Source of the DNA: Rugosimonospora sp040255525
GTDB taxonomy: Bacteria > Actinomycetota > Actinomycetes > Mycobacteriales > Micromonosporaceae
Direction of reading: 5' to 3'
Assembly (NCBI GenBank): GCA_040255525.1
Contig: JBDZVD010000003.1
Span: 1-64,000 of the forward strand
Length of the DNA stretch: 64,000 nucleotides
Shown: positions 17,639 through 26,268 of the stretch, piece by piece
Position numbering within the stretch: the stretch's first letter is position 1
How the letters are laid out: each line of letters starts with the position of its first letter
The notes under the pieces: generated by a model
Seen by the model: only the letters and a program-made list of their open reading frames with translations
Database searches by the model: none
Told to the model about the DNA's origin: nothing
Translations under genes and position numbers: made by a program

Positions 17639-18429
17639 AAGTGGCGCTGGTCCAGATCTCCAGTTCGTTCGACGAGCCGGTTGCCGACCGCGTCGCGCGG
17701 GTCGGCGCGATGGTGACCGGGCTGCGTGACGTGGACCTGGTGGTGCTGCCGGAGCTGTGGGCGCCGGGTTATTTCGCCTTCGACCGCTACGAGCAGTTCG
17801 CCGAGCCTCGCGACAGCGCCTTGCTTCGCGACATCGCCGGATGGGCGGTCGAACTGGGTGCGCACGTGCACGGTGGCAGCGTGCTCGAGCGCGACGCTGC
17901 CGGCCACCTGTACAACACCGCCGTGCTCTTCGGGCCGGACGGCCGCCTGGTGCTGGACTACCGCAAGGTGCATGTGTTCGGCTACCAGTCGCTCGAAGCA
18001 CAACTGCTCACCCCCGGAGACCGTGCTGACGTCTCCGCTACGCCGCTCGGCTCGGTGGGCATGACGACCTGCTACGATCTGCGCTTCCCTGAGCTGTATC
18101 GGATTCTGGTCGACCACGGTGCGGAGATCGTCATCGTGCCGGCGGCCTGGCCGGCCGCGCGCCTGGAGCACTGGAAGCTGTTCACCCGGGCCCGCGCGGT
18201 GGAAAATCAGGTGTTCCTGCTCGGCTGCAACGCGGCCGGGCGGCAGGGTGACGTGCGACTCGCCGGCCACAGCGTCGTCGTCGACCCGTGGGGTGGCGTC
18301 CTGGCCGAGGCCGGAGGCGAGGAGGAGATCCTCCGCGCCGAGTTCGACCTGCAGATGGTTGCCGATATCCGTGCGGAGTTCCCCGTGCTCGGTGACCGTC
18401 GCGTGACGGGCCCGGCCGGCTTCCGATGA
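17635..18429 (+). CDS. Carbon-nitrogen hydrolase (nitrilase superfamily amidase)
   Basis: A 264-residue enzyme with a complete Glu-Lys-Cys triad: Glu40 in LPELW, Lys111 in DYRKVH and Cys145 in TTCYDLRFPE. The CYDLRFPE stretch is typical of omega-amidase, Nit and aliphatic amidase-like members, which hydrolyse amides rather than nitriles. It is cytoplasmic. The ATG overlaps the stop of the binding-protein gene. In this operon it could release ammonia from an amide intermediate. Confidence 0.9.
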   Translation: MKVALVQISSSFDEPVADRVARVGAMVTGLRDVDLVVLPELWAPGYFAFDRYEQFAEPRDSALLRDIAGWAVELGAHVHGGSVLERDAAGHLYNTAVLFGPDGRLVLDYRKVHVFGYQSLEAQLLTPGDRADVSATPLGSVGMTTCYDLRFPELYRILVDHGAEIVIVPAAWPAARLEHWKLFTRARAVENQVFLLGCNAAGRQGDVRLAGHSVVVDPWGGVLAEAGGEEEILRAEFDLQMVADIRAEFPVLGDRRVTGPAGFR

Positions 18430-18442
18430 GAGGGTGTGTCGA

Positions 18443-19138
18443 GTGACGAAGTCAACACGGACAACCGGTGCGCTGGCCTTCTCCGTGGCCGGCTCCGCCG
18501 GGGCGCTCTCCGTCGTACCGGCTCGGCTCGTCATCGCGGGCTACACCGCGCGGGATCGGGCCGCCGTGCAGGCCCACATCGACGAGCTCGCGCACATCGG
18601 CGTTGCTCCTCCGCCACATGTTCCGATGTTCTACGAGGTACCGGCCGATCTCGCAACCACGCAACCGGCGATTTCCGTACGGCGCGTCGAAACCTCCGGT
18701 GAGGTCGAGCCGGTCCTCCTGCGGTGCGCCGGCACGTTTTTCCTGGGCGTCGGGAGCGACCACACCGACCGCGAAGTAGAGAAGCGCGACATCGCCGAGT
18801 CAAAGGCATCGGCGGCCAAGCCGGTCGGCCGCGAAGTCGTACCCCTCGAACGGGCGGTGGAAGTCTGGGACGACATCGAGGTGGTCTGCCGGGTCGATGG
18901 CGCGCTCTATCAGCGGGGACCGCTCGCCGCGATGGTCCAGCCCGCGGATCTGCTGGCCGAGCTCGACACCCTCGGTCGGCCGCTCGACGACGATGCGCTG
19001 ATGTTCTGCGGTACGCTGCCGCTCATCGACGGCCGGTTCGTCTACGGTAGCCGCTACGAGCTGGAGCTGAACATGCCCGACGGCACGTCGCTGAGGCACG
19101 GCTACGTCGTGCGGCACGTCCTCGAAGGAGCCGTCTGA
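18443..19138 (+). CDS. DUF2848 family protein
   Basis: A 231-residue protein of the DUF2848 family, recognised by HIDELAHIGVAPPPHVPMFYEV, the GSDHTDREVE motif and the LYQRGPLAAM stretch. The fold is related to fumarylacetoacetate-hydrolase-like enzymes, and GVGSDHTDR is the likely metal or catalytic site. No biochemical role is established to my knowledge. The GTG at 18443 has GAGAGGG nine bases upstream; a GTG at 18434 would sit on that site. It is followed by a one-base overlap with the cupin gene. Confidence 0.82.
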   Translation: MTKSTRTTGALAFSVAGSAGALSVVPARLVIAGYTARDRAAVQAHIDELAHIGVAPPPHVPMFYEVPADLATTQPAISVRRVETSGEVEPVLLRCAGTFFLGVGSDHTDREVEKRDIAESKASAAKPVGREVVPLERAVEVWDDIEVVCRVDGALYQRGPLAAMVQPADLLAELDTLGRPLDDDALMFCGTLPLIDGRFVYGSRYELELNMPDGTSLRHGYVVRHVLEGAV

Positions 19139-19479
19139 TGCCGAAACCGGAGCGCGAATTCTTCCCGACGAGCGACGTCGAATGGACCCGGTGCGCCGGT
19201 GAGTGCGAGGGCCTCACGGAGCAGATCCTCGCCTCGAGCGGTGACGGTGTCGCCACCCGCATCCTTCGCTTCGAACCCGGCACCGATACCACCCCCAACG
19301 GCGTTCAGATCCACGACTTCTGGGAGGAGGTGTACATCCTCGAAGGAGCCATCACCGACCTGGAGTTGCACGAGACGTTCAGTGCCGGGATGTATGCCTG
19401 CCGTCCGCCCGGCATGAAGCACGGGCCGTGGCTGTCCACCGACGGCTGCCGCACCTTCGAGGTCCGTTACCCCGCCTGA
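19138..19479 (+). CDS. Small cupin-domain protein
   Basis: A 113-residue single cupin. The barrel motifs are QIHDFWEEVYILEG (first half, with His and Glu ligand positions) and PPGMKHGPW (second half, His). Such proteins can be small oxygenases, isomerases or sugar-binding proteins. The start overlaps the DUF2848 stop (TGATG). It ends the operon begun at 16706. Function within the pathway is not known. Confidence 0.85.
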   Translation: MPKPEREFFPTSDVEWTRCAGECEGLTEQILASSGDGVATRILRFEPGTDTTPNGVQIHDFWEEVYILEGAITDLELHETFSAGMYACRPPGMKHGPWLSTDGCRTFEVRYPA

Positions 19480-19626
19480 GCCGCCCGCCGGGGTGGCAAG
19501 CGGAAGCTCGGCCACCCGAGCCGGCCGAGGCGGATGTCACGCTGAAACCCGTGAACCCGATCGGCGGGGCACTCCTGGCGTCGCGCTCCGGAAGTTCCGT
19601 GGTAAGCCGAGACTAGACCGCTGGCA

Positions 19627-19638
19627 ACTGTATTCATA
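19627..19638 (+). promoter_or_regulatory. GntR-box, copy 2 (ACTGTATTCATA)
   Basis: An exact ACTGTATNCA match, 75 bases before the ferredoxin start. A TATAGT -10-like element begins within the box and the stretch around it is AT-richer than its surroundings, so bound protein would block transcription. Confidence 0.75.
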
Positions 19639-19712
19639 TAGTGGCTTCAGGAGCCCGTACGTGATCGCCGAGCGGCCGCGGGACGGTGGCGTGAGATGGG
19701 AGAAAGATCGCG

Positions 19713-19910
19713 ATGCGCGTGACCGTTGACCCGAACCTGTGCCAGGCCTACGGGAACTGCGTCCTTGCGGCCCCGGACTTCTTCGCGCTGGACGACTCCA
19801 GCCCGATAGTCCGAGTCATCGAGGCGGAGCCGCCGGAGAGCCGCCGGGCGGAGGTCGAAGAAGCCGTCCAGAGTTGCCCGGTAGAGGCCCTCACCCTGAT
19901 CGAGACGTAG
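19713..19910 (+). CDS. [3Fe-4S] ferredoxin
   Basis: A 65-residue ferredoxin with cysteines at 10, 16 and 55 (CQAYGNC and CPVEAL). The missing second cysteine of a normal 4Fe-4S motif indicates a 3Fe-4S cluster, as in ferredoxins that feed cytochromes P450 and some Rieske oxygenases. It is followed 61 bases later by a flavoprotein reductase, so the two probably form an electron chain from NAD(P)H. No P450 gene is present in this window, so a Rieske oxygenase may be the acceptor. Confidence 0.92.
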   Translation: MRVTVDPNLCQAYGNCVLAAPDFFALDDSSPIVRVIEAEPPESRRAEVEEAVQSCPVEALTLIET

Positions 19911-19971
19911 GCACGGGCCTCGTCGAGACACTGGCGCGACCGACAAGGAACAGACCCAAGAAGGAACAGGT

Positions 19972-21156
19972 GTGCAGGTGCGTCGGATAGTCATCGTCGG
20001 GGCGTCGTTGGCCGGGCTCCGTGCCGCCGAAGGGCTACGCCGAGCAGGCTTCGACGGAGAACTGGTCCTGGTGGGCGAAGAGACACATCAGCCCTACGAC
20101 CGGCCGCCACTGTCCAAGGCATTCATGAGGGGCCTCCCCGACGGTACGTCTTTGGAATTGCGGCAGTCGGACGCGTTGGCGGCGGAGTGGATGCTCGGCC
20201 GCCGGGCGGTCCACCTCGACCGGCAGGGCAAGCGGATCGAACTTTCCGACGGATCACGGGTGCCGTATGACGGCCTCGTCATCGCCACCGGCTCGGCAGC
20301 GCGCACCCTGCCCGAGATTCCCACCGGGGCGGCCGGGGTTCACCTGCTGCGAACCCTGGACGACGCTGTCGCGCTTCGCCGGGAGCTGTCCGGCTCGCCG
20401 CGGCTGGCGGTGGTCGGGGGCGGTTTCATCGGCAGCGAGCTTGCCTCCACCTGCCGCGATCTGGGCCTGGATACCACCGTCATCACCCCCCTGCCGTTGC
20501 TCGCCGGGCCGCTCGGCCCGTTGGCCGAAGCGGCGACCGCGAGGGCCCGTGACCATGGTGTACATGTCATCGAGGCCGCTGTCGTCGGAGCCGATGTCGG
20601 CGACCGGATCAGCGGAGTCCGGCTCGACAACGGCGTAACGGTTGCCGCCGACGTGGTCGTGGTCGCCGTCGGTGCCGTTGCGCAGACCGGGTGGCTCCAG
20701 GGGTCGGGCGTCCAGCTCAGCAACGGTGTGGTCTGTGACGACACGCTGGCCGTGCTGGGCCTTCCCGATGCGGTAGCCGCGGGCGACGTGGTCCGCTGGC
20801 CACACCCCGCCGCCGGTGGTGCGTTGTTGCGCATCGAGCACTGGACGAACGCGGCCGAACAGGCCACCGCCGCTGCCAAACGGCTGCTTCTCGGACCGGG
20901 CGCGGCCTTCGCACCGGTGCCGTCCTTCTGGAGCGACCAGTTCGGCATCCGGATACAAGGTGTCGGTCTGACCGCTCTGGCGGACGAGGCGATCGTCGTC
21001 GACGGGGACCCGGCCGGCGACTCCTTCGTCGCGGAGTACCGCAGCGCCGGCCGGCTGGTCGGGGCCGTGGTGGGGGGCGCCGCCGGATCCGTGACAGCGC
21101 TGCTGCCCTACCGCCGTGAGCTCAGCCGGTTGCTTCGGGCCGCCGCAACGTCCTGA
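19972..21156 (+). CDS. FAD-dependent ferredoxin reductase
   Basis: A 394-residue pyridine-nucleotide-disulfide-oxidoreductase-like protein. FAD is bound by VGASLAGLRAAEGLR near residues 9-23 and by DDTLAVLGLPDAVAAGDV near 250. The NAD(P)H motif is VVGGGFIGSE near residue 145. The DRPPLSKAF stretch is typical of the oxygenase-coupled reductases (BphA4 and putidaredoxin reductase type). With the preceding ferredoxin it should supply electrons to an oxygenase of the island. It starts with GTG after a GAAGGAACAGG leader. Confidence 0.9.
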   Translation: MQVRRIVIVGASLAGLRAAEGLRRAGFDGELVLVGEETHQPYDRPPLSKAFMRGLPDGTSLELRQSDALAAEWMLGRRAVHLDRQGKRIELSDGSRVPYDGLVIATGSAARTLPEIPTGAAGVHLLRTLDDAVALRRELSGSPRLAVVGGGFIGSELASTCRDLGLDTTVITPLPLLAGPLGPLAEAATARARDHGVHVIEAAVVGADVGDRISGVRLDNGVTVAADVVVVAVGAVAQTGWLQGSGVQLSNGVVCDDTLAVLGLPDAVAAGDVVRWPHPAAGGALLRIEHWTNAAEQATAAAKRLLLGPGAAFAPVPSFWSDQFGIRIQGVGLTALADEAIVVDGDPAGDSFVAEYRSAGRLVGAVVGGAAGSVTALLPYRRELSRLLRAAATS

Positions 21157-21220
21157 CCGGCTCGGAGAAGAACGCGTCCCGGGCCGCGAAGAACGCTCCA
21201 CCATTGCCGATCCGAGGGTC

Positions 21221-21232
21221 ACTGGATACAGT
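21221..21232. promoter_or_regulatory. GntR-box, copy 3 (perfect ACTG....CAGT palindrome)
   Basis: ACTGGATACAGT reads ACTGTATCCAGT on the other strand and is the most symmetrical copy. It lies 58 bases before the DapA-like gene and contains TACAGT, a good -10 candidate, so it fits a repressor site. Confidence 0.75.
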
Positions 21233-21289
21233 AGTCATGGCCCGGTCGACCTCGGCCGGCGGATCTCCGTCCACTCGTCAGGAGGCACC

Positions 21290-22306
21290 ATGCCACTTCC
21301 CTACACCCGTGCCGAGGTCAAGGACCGTGCCCGCGAACTGTGGCACGGCACCTGCAACGTCACCATTCCGTCGTACAGCAGCGACTTCTCGAAGTTGAAC
21401 CGCAGCGGCATCTCCCACGACATCAAGCGCGCCGCGCAACACGGATTCTGGGGCACCTTGCTCGCCGCGGAATCCGGCACGACGCTGGAGGAGTACGTCG
21501 AGTTCATGGAGATCGCGGTGGATGCCGCGCCCAAGGACTTCCGCCTCGTCGCGCACATGAGCTTCTCCACAGTCGACGAAGGGCTCTACATCGCCAAGGC
21601 CGCCGAGCGCCTCGGCATCGAGGCGTTGCTGCTGGCCTACCACCCGAGTTTCCGGCCGAAGACCGCGGCAGAGATCGTCGAGTACACGCGCTTCGTCGCG
21701 GAGCGCACGGACCTGGCGCTCATCCTGTTCGCGGTGATGACGTGGGGATTCAACACCATCGAACCGATTGGCTTCGCCCCCGCGGCGCTGGACGAGATAG
21801 TCCGGCTCGACACCGCGGCCGCCCTCAAGTACGAGGTCGGTGGCCCGGCCTCCATGGCCGCGTTCACCGATGCACACCGCCGTTTCAGTGACCACCTGAT
21901 CGTCGAAATCCCGATGGAGCAGTACGCGCCGGCACTCATCGACCGCTTCGGCGTGCAGTGGATCGGCACGAGTCTCTACGAGTCGTACGGCGACCGTGTG
22001 CCCCGCATGTTCTCGCTGCTTCGCGAGGGCAGGTGGGACGAAGGTATGGAGATCTTCTGGAGTTACCAGCCGGCCCGGGTGGCCAAGGGGGCGTTCATGG
22101 GATCCGCCGCTGGCGGAAACCTGATCCACCGCAACGGGTGGAAGTATGCGTCGTGGTTGCAGGGCTACAACGGCGGCCTGGTCCGCATGCCGCACATGCG
22201 GCTACTGCCGTCGCAGATGAAAGCGTTGCGGGCAAGCGTGATCGCCTCCGGATACGAGGTCACCGGCGACGACGACGACTTCTACATCGGCCGCAACCCG
22301 GAATAG
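21290..22306 (+). CDS. DapA-family lyase/aldolase (hydratase-aldolase candidate)
   Basis: A 338-residue protein of the dihydrodipicolinate synthase/N-acetylneuraminate lyase superfamily. The Schiff-base lysine is Lys180 in LKYEVGG, and LLLAYHPSFRP supplies the strand-5 region. The usual YNxP tyrosine motif is not apparent (AVMTWGF instead), and the protein is some 40 residues longer than DapA. This suggests a divergent aldolase, possibly of the hydratase-aldolase type used in aromatic degradation. GGAGG lies four bases before the ATG. It precedes an extradiol dioxygenase. Confidence 0.8.
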   Translation: MPLPYTRAEVKDRARELWHGTCNVTIPSYSSDFSKLNRSGISHDIKRAAQHGFWGTLLAAESGTTLEEYVEFMEIAVDAAPKDFRLVAHMSFSTVDEGLYIAKAAERLGIEALLLAYHPSFRPKTAAEIVEYTRFVAERTDLALILFAVMTWGFNTIEPIGFAPAALDEIVRLDTAAALKYEVGGPASMAAFTDAHRRFSDHLIVEIPMEQYAPALIDRFGVQWIGTSLYESYGDRVPRMFSLLREGRWDEGMEIFWSYQPARVAKGAFMGSAAGGNLIHRNGWKYASWLQGYNGGLVRMPHMRLLPSQMKALRASVIASGYEVTGDDDDFYIGRNPE

Positions 22307-22348
22307 CGCGCGATTCGGCTCGTCCGAGGCTCGATCAGGAGGGTGGCG

Positions 22349-23401
22349 ATGGGAGACATTCTCGGAGTGGGCATGACCCACTTCCCGCCGTTGTCCGCAC
22401 AGGACGACCGGATGACCACGGCGTTCAAGAAGATGCTGAACCATCCCTCGACGCCCGAGCGGGCGAGAGCGGCCGCGGCGTTGCCTGCCGAACTGCTGGC
22501 GGAGCTGGCGGACGACGGGGGCCTTGCCGCCGCGGCGGCGCACCGCACCCGGCTGGTGGAGAACCTGCGCCGAGTGCGGCGGCAGATCGACGAGTTCCGG
22601 CCGGACCTGATCGTCATCTGGGGAGACGACCAGTACGAGAACTTCAAGGAAAGCATCATCCCGCCCTTCTGCGTGCTGGCCTACGACGAGTTCGTGCACA
22701 CGCCGTGGAAGAACTTCCATCTCGGGGACAACGCATGGGGCGAAGGCCCGGCCACCCAACTTCGGGTCGCCGGGCACAAGCAGGCCGGAAAGCACCTGAC
22801 CGCCGGCCTGTTGGACGCCGGTTTTGACGTCAGCTACAGCTACCGCCCCAACGAGTACGAGGGGCTGTCACACGCCTTCAACAACACCGTTCTCTACCTC
22901 GACTATGACCGCACGGGTTTTCCGTATCCGATCGTGCCGATGGCGGTGAACTGCTACGGCAGGCTCGTGGTCGCGGCTCGCGGCTTGTTCGTGGATCCGG
23001 GAAACCCGCCGGCCGGCGACGCGCTCGACCCACCTGCGCCCACTCCGGCGCGCTGCTTCGATCTGGGTCGGGCGACCGCCCGGATCATGGCCGACAGCCC
23101 GTGGCGGGTGGCCCTCGTCGCCTCCGCCAGCTGGTCGCACGGCTTCCTCGCGGCCTGCAACGGCTACCTGTATCCCGACATCGAGACGGACCGGCGCCTG
23201 TTCGCCGCGCTGGAGTCGGGCGACCTCGAGTCCTGGCGGACCTATCCCGCTGCGGCGATCGAAGCATCCGGGCAGCAGGAGATGCTCAACTGGCTGTGCC
23301 TGATCGGCGCGATGCACGAACTCAGAAAGTCCCCCGGTTGGACAGACCTCGTCCAGACATACGCCTTCAACTCCACGAAGGTCTTCGCGCTGTTCGAATG
23401 A
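22349..23401 (+). CDS. LigB-type extradiol dioxygenase (class III), divergent
   Basis: A 350-residue protein of the LigB superfamily. His11 (GMTHFPP) matches the first iron ligand. In place of the second canonical histidine motif (NDH) it has VIWGDDQYENF, so the metal site differs from LigB itself; LSHAFNNT may contribute. ASWSHGF near residue 260 is the catalytic-base region. It should open a catechol- or hydroquinone-type ring next to a hydroxyl group. The ATG at 22349 has AGGAGG six bases upstream. It sits between the aldolase and an SDR. Confidence 0.8.
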   Translation: MGDILGVGMTHFPPLSAQDDRMTTAFKKMLNHPSTPERARAAAALPAELLAELADDGGLAAAAAHRTRLVENLRRVRRQIDEFRPDLIVIWGDDQYENFKESIIPPFCVLAYDEFVHTPWKNFHLGDNAWGEGPATQLRVAGHKQAGKHLTAGLLDAGFDVSYSYRPNEYEGLSHAFNNTVLYLDYDRTGFPYPIVPMAVNCYGRLVVAARGLFVDPGNPPAGDALDPPAPTPARCFDLGRATARIMADSPWRVALVASASWSHGFLAACNGYLYPDIETDRRLFAALESGDLESWRTYPAAAIEASGQQEMLNWLCLIGAMHELRKSPGWTDLVQTYAFNSTKVFALFE

Positions 23402-23453
23402 CGCTGCGCAGCGGAACGACACTGCCCACAACGACGATCTCCAGGGAAGAACG

Positions 23454-24281
23454 ATGAGCGCTTCGCCGTTGGACGGCCTCGACCCGAAAGCGAGCACCCG
23501 CCTGCGCGGAAAGGTGGCGGTGGTCAGCGGCGCCGGTCAGGGCATCGGTCGGGCAGTCGCCCGGCGGCTCGCCGCCGAAGGCGCCCGCGTCGTCGTGTGG
23601 GACCGCAGCGTCGAAGGCGCGACCCGCACGGTCGGGGAGTTGCTCGCCCACGGAGCCGCTGCCCGCGCACTCACCGGTGACCTGACAGACTACCCGACGG
23701 CAGCGGCGCTGACGGAGCAGACCGTGGAGGCGGAGGGCCGCATCGACATCCTCGCGAACGTCGTCGGCGGAGCGACCCGCTTCAAGCCGTTCATCGAGTG
23801 GGACGTCGATGAGATCCTCAAGGAAATGTCCATCTCGCTGCTGCCGACGCTGTTCTGCTGTCGCGCGGTTCTACCGCACATGCTGGCCAACGGTTCGGGA
23901 CGCATCGTGAACGTCGGTGCCGAGTCGGTGCACAACGGATTGTGGGACCGGGCGCCGTACAACGTCGCGAAGGGTGGTGTGCACGCGCTCACCACGAGCA
24001 TCGCGCGCGAGGTCGCGGAGACGGGCATCACCTGCAACTGCGTCGCGCCGGGTGGCACCAACTCGGCACCGGATCGTGTCGTGCCGCGCTACGCCTCGAT
24101 GGCGCGACAGGAGCAGGAGTCCCGCGCCACGCTGCGCTCCCGTGTCCTGACGACGATCCCGATGGGGCGCAGAGCCGAGGTCGCCGAACAGGCCGCCGCG
24201 GTGGCCTTCCTCGCCTCCGACGACGCGTCGTTCATCACCGGGCAGGTGCTCAGCGTCAACGGCGGCTCCAGCATGATCTGA
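23454..24281 (+). CDS. Short-chain dehydrogenase/reductase
   Basis: A 275-residue SDR: SGAGQGIGRA near residue 25 binds NAD(P), Asp follows in VVWDRS (NAD preference), and the active site is Ser/Tyr-Lys with PYNVAKGG. It ends with FITGQVLSVNGGSSMI, as usual. It probably oxidises a dihydrodiol or an alcohol intermediate. It lies 52 bases after the dioxygenase and 37 before the decarboxylase, in the same operon. Confidence 0.92.
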   Translation: MSASPLDGLDPKASTRLRGKVAVVSGAGQGIGRAVARRLAAEGARVVVWDRSVEGATRTVGELLAHGAAARALTGDLTDYPTAAALTEQTVEAEGRIDILANVVGGATRFKPFIEWDVDEILKEMSISLLPTLFCCRAVLPHMLANGSGRIVNVGAESVHNGLWDRAPYNVAKGGVHALTTSIAREVAETGITCNCVAPGGTNSAPDRVVPRYASMARQEQESRATLRSRVLTTIPMGRRAEVAEQAAAVAFLASDDASFITGQVLSVNGGSSMI

Positions 24282-24318
24282 GCTGCCGATCGGTGTGCCG
24301 GGCGACAAGGGAGGCCGC

Positions 24319-25287
24319 ATGACCATCGACGTTCACACGCACGTGGTGCCGGCGCAGCTGCCATTCGATGCGGGCTCGGAACTGCGCTGGCCGACGCTGG
24401 ACGCCGCGACCGGCGAGGTGTTCGTGAACGGGGATGTCTTCCGCCGCGTACGCCGGGAGGCATGGGACCTCGAGGCACGGCTGGCCGACATGCAGCGGCG
24501 GGGGTGCGGTGCGCAGGTGCTGTCGGCGATGCCGATGCTGTTCTCCTACTGGGCACCGCTGGACCAGGCGCAGCGCTTCTGTTCGGGGCTGAACCACTGG
24601 TTGGCCGACGCGGTGCGCAGGCACCCCGGCAGGTTCTACGGCCTCGGCGTACTGCCCATGCAGGAGCCTGAGGCTGCGGCCGCGGGGCTGGCTGAGGTGA
24701 AGAGACTGGGGCTGAGCGGTGTCGAGCTGGGCACCAACATCGCCGGCGTGAGCATTGCCGACGCGCGGTTCCGGCCGGTGTTCGAGGAGGCCGACCGGCT
24801 CGGGCTGAGCGTCTTCCTGCATCCCTTCCAACCGCCGCTCGGCCCAGCCGTCGATGCCTCCACGAGCAGTGCCGTGTGCTTCCCCCTCGACATCGGCTTC
24901 GCGGTCGCCGGCCTGATAGCCAACGGCGTCCTGCACCGTTGTCCGGGGCTGCGACTGTGCGCCAGTCACGGCGGGGGCTCGGTCGCCTTCACGCTTTCCA
25001 GGCTGACCCATGCCTGGCAAGCGAAGCCGGGTCTGCGGGATCGGCTGCCGGAAGCGCCGGATGTGGTAGCGCGACGGCTCTTCTATGACATCCTGCTCTT
25101 CGATGCCGCCCCTCTCCGGTACCTGATCGAAATCATGGGCCGGGAGCAGGTGGTGATGGGGTCCGACTATCCCTTCCTCGACGTGCCGCCGGAGTGGCCG
25201 CTTACCGACCTCGCGCTGCCCGCCGAGGCGCTAGAGGCGATCCGCGTGACGAACGCGCGGCGCTTCCTGGGGATTACGGCGCGCTGA
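24319..25287 (+). CDS. ACMSD-type amidohydrolase/decarboxylase
   Basis: A 322-residue amidohydrolase-superfamily TIM barrel. The first metal motif is DVHTHVVP (His6, His8), with later ligands in FLHPFQ, ASHGGGS and GSDYPF (Asp). This arrangement is that of the ACMSD branch, which removes carboxylate groups from aromatic or muconate semialdehyde acids. It is a natural partner for extradiol ring cleavage. The ATG at 24319 has AAGGGAGG upstream. It ends 10 bases from a convergent gene. Confidence 0.87.
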   Translation: MTIDVHTHVVPAQLPFDAGSELRWPTLDAATGEVFVNGDVFRRVRREAWDLEARLADMQRRGCGAQVLSAMPMLFSYWAPLDQAQRFCSGLNHWLADAVRRHPGRFYGLGVLPMQEPEAAAAGLAEVKRLGLSGVELGTNIAGVSIADARFRPVFEEADRLGLSVFLHPFQPPLGPAVDASTSSAVCFPLDIGFAVAGLIANGVLHRCPGLRLCASHGGGSVAFTLSRLTHAWQAKPGLRDRLPEAPDVVARRLFYDILLFDAAPLRYLIEIMGREQVVMGSDYPFLDVPPEWPLTDLALPAEALEAIRVTNARRFLGITAR

Positions 25288-25302
25288 CGCGATCTGTCAG
25301 CG
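25282..25302. terminator. Bidirectional hairpin between convergent genes
   Basis: CGCTGAC and GTCAGCG form a perfect seven-base stem with a seven-base loop. It covers both stop codons of the convergent genes ending at 25287 and 25297. There is no U-tract, which is usual in this kind of genome. Confidence 0.45.
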
Positions 25303-26268
25303 GGGACCGAGTTCGGCGATCGCCGCCGTCAACCGTTGCGCCGAGACGGTGCCGCCGTCCAGGACTCCGCTGGCGCGCAGGAATCTCCCCAACTGCCGAT
25401 CGTGTTCTGGCAGCAACGCCATGTAGGGCGGCGCCGGTACGCCGATGTCCACGCCGAAGTGCCGCATCGCCGCCTTCATCACCGGAACCAGGCCGTAGCT
25501 CGACCAGGTCGCCGGGAAGACGCTGAAGAAGCGTTGCCAACAAGCGGCGCTGGCGATGTCGCCCCGTTCCACCGCGGCCAGGACGCGCGCGGCGATCCGG
25601 GTGGCCGGCGGCGGCATCGTTGCTCCGGATCCGCCGAGCAGCAGCGTAACGAGCATCGGCTGCATGGTGGTGAAGTATGCCGCCCGTCCGGCCAGGTCGA
25701 TGTGTTCGACGAGTCGCGAGATCTTGGCGATGTCGCGGGAGCTTTCCTTGAAGTAGGCGATCCCGGGCAGGTCCGCGAGTTCAATCCACGCCGACACCGG
25801 CGGATCGGCGCCCGCCGCGGGGTTGTGGTAAGCCACGATCGGCAGCGAGACGGCGTCGGCGACCTGAGAGAAGTACGTCACGAGTTCCTCGGCGGACGGC
25901 TGCCCTCCCCAGGGACGCGCCGGCATCAGCACCTGGACGGCGTCCGCACCGGACTCGGCCGCATAATGCGCCAGGGCCACCACATCGGGCACCGCCGGGC
26001 CCGACACCCCGAGAATCACGGGCACCCGTCCCCCCACCATCTCGGTGGCCGTCCGCAAGAGTTCCTTGCGGTCGGACAGCGAGAGCACCGTGTATTCGGC
26101 CGCTTCCACGGCCGCCACGGCGATCGCCTGCACGTCGGGCACCATGAACTCGATCTCGGCTTGCAGTGCCGGGTAGTCGACTCGCCCGTTCGCGGTGAAC
26201 GGAGTCAGGCAGGCGCCGATGACGCCGCGCACAGGCCGCGGCTCATGCCGCGCTCGCCGCGTCACCAT
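25297..26268 (-). CDS. DapA-family aldolase/lyase
   Basis: A 323-residue DapA/NAL superfamily enzyme with a canonical site: Tyr147 in VAYHNP and Schiff-base Lys174 in AYFKESS. LLLGGSGATMPP is the usual C-terminal loop. Because the first strand reads GVIGACLTPFTANGRVDY it is a standard member, unlike the divergent homologue at 21290. It overlaps the cyclase gene by seven bases and ends a long leftward operon. Probable role: release of pyruvate or an aldehyde from a ring-cleavage product. Confidence 0.88.
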   Translation of the reverse strand: MVTRRARHEPRPVRGVIGACLTPFTANGRVDYPALQAEIEFMVPDVQAIAVAAVEAAEYTVLSLSDRKELLRTATEMVGGRVPVILGVSGPAVPDVVALAHYAAESGADAVQVLMPARPWGGQPSAEELVTYFSQVADAVSLPIVAYHNPAAGADPPVSAWIELADLPGIAYFKESSRDIAKISRLVEHIDLAGRAAYFTTMQPMLVTLLLGGSGATMPPPATRIAARVLAAVERGDIASAACWQRFFSVFPATWSSYGLVPVMKAAMRHFGVDIGVPAPPYMALLPEHDRQLGRFLRASGVLDGGTVSAQRLTAAIAELGPR

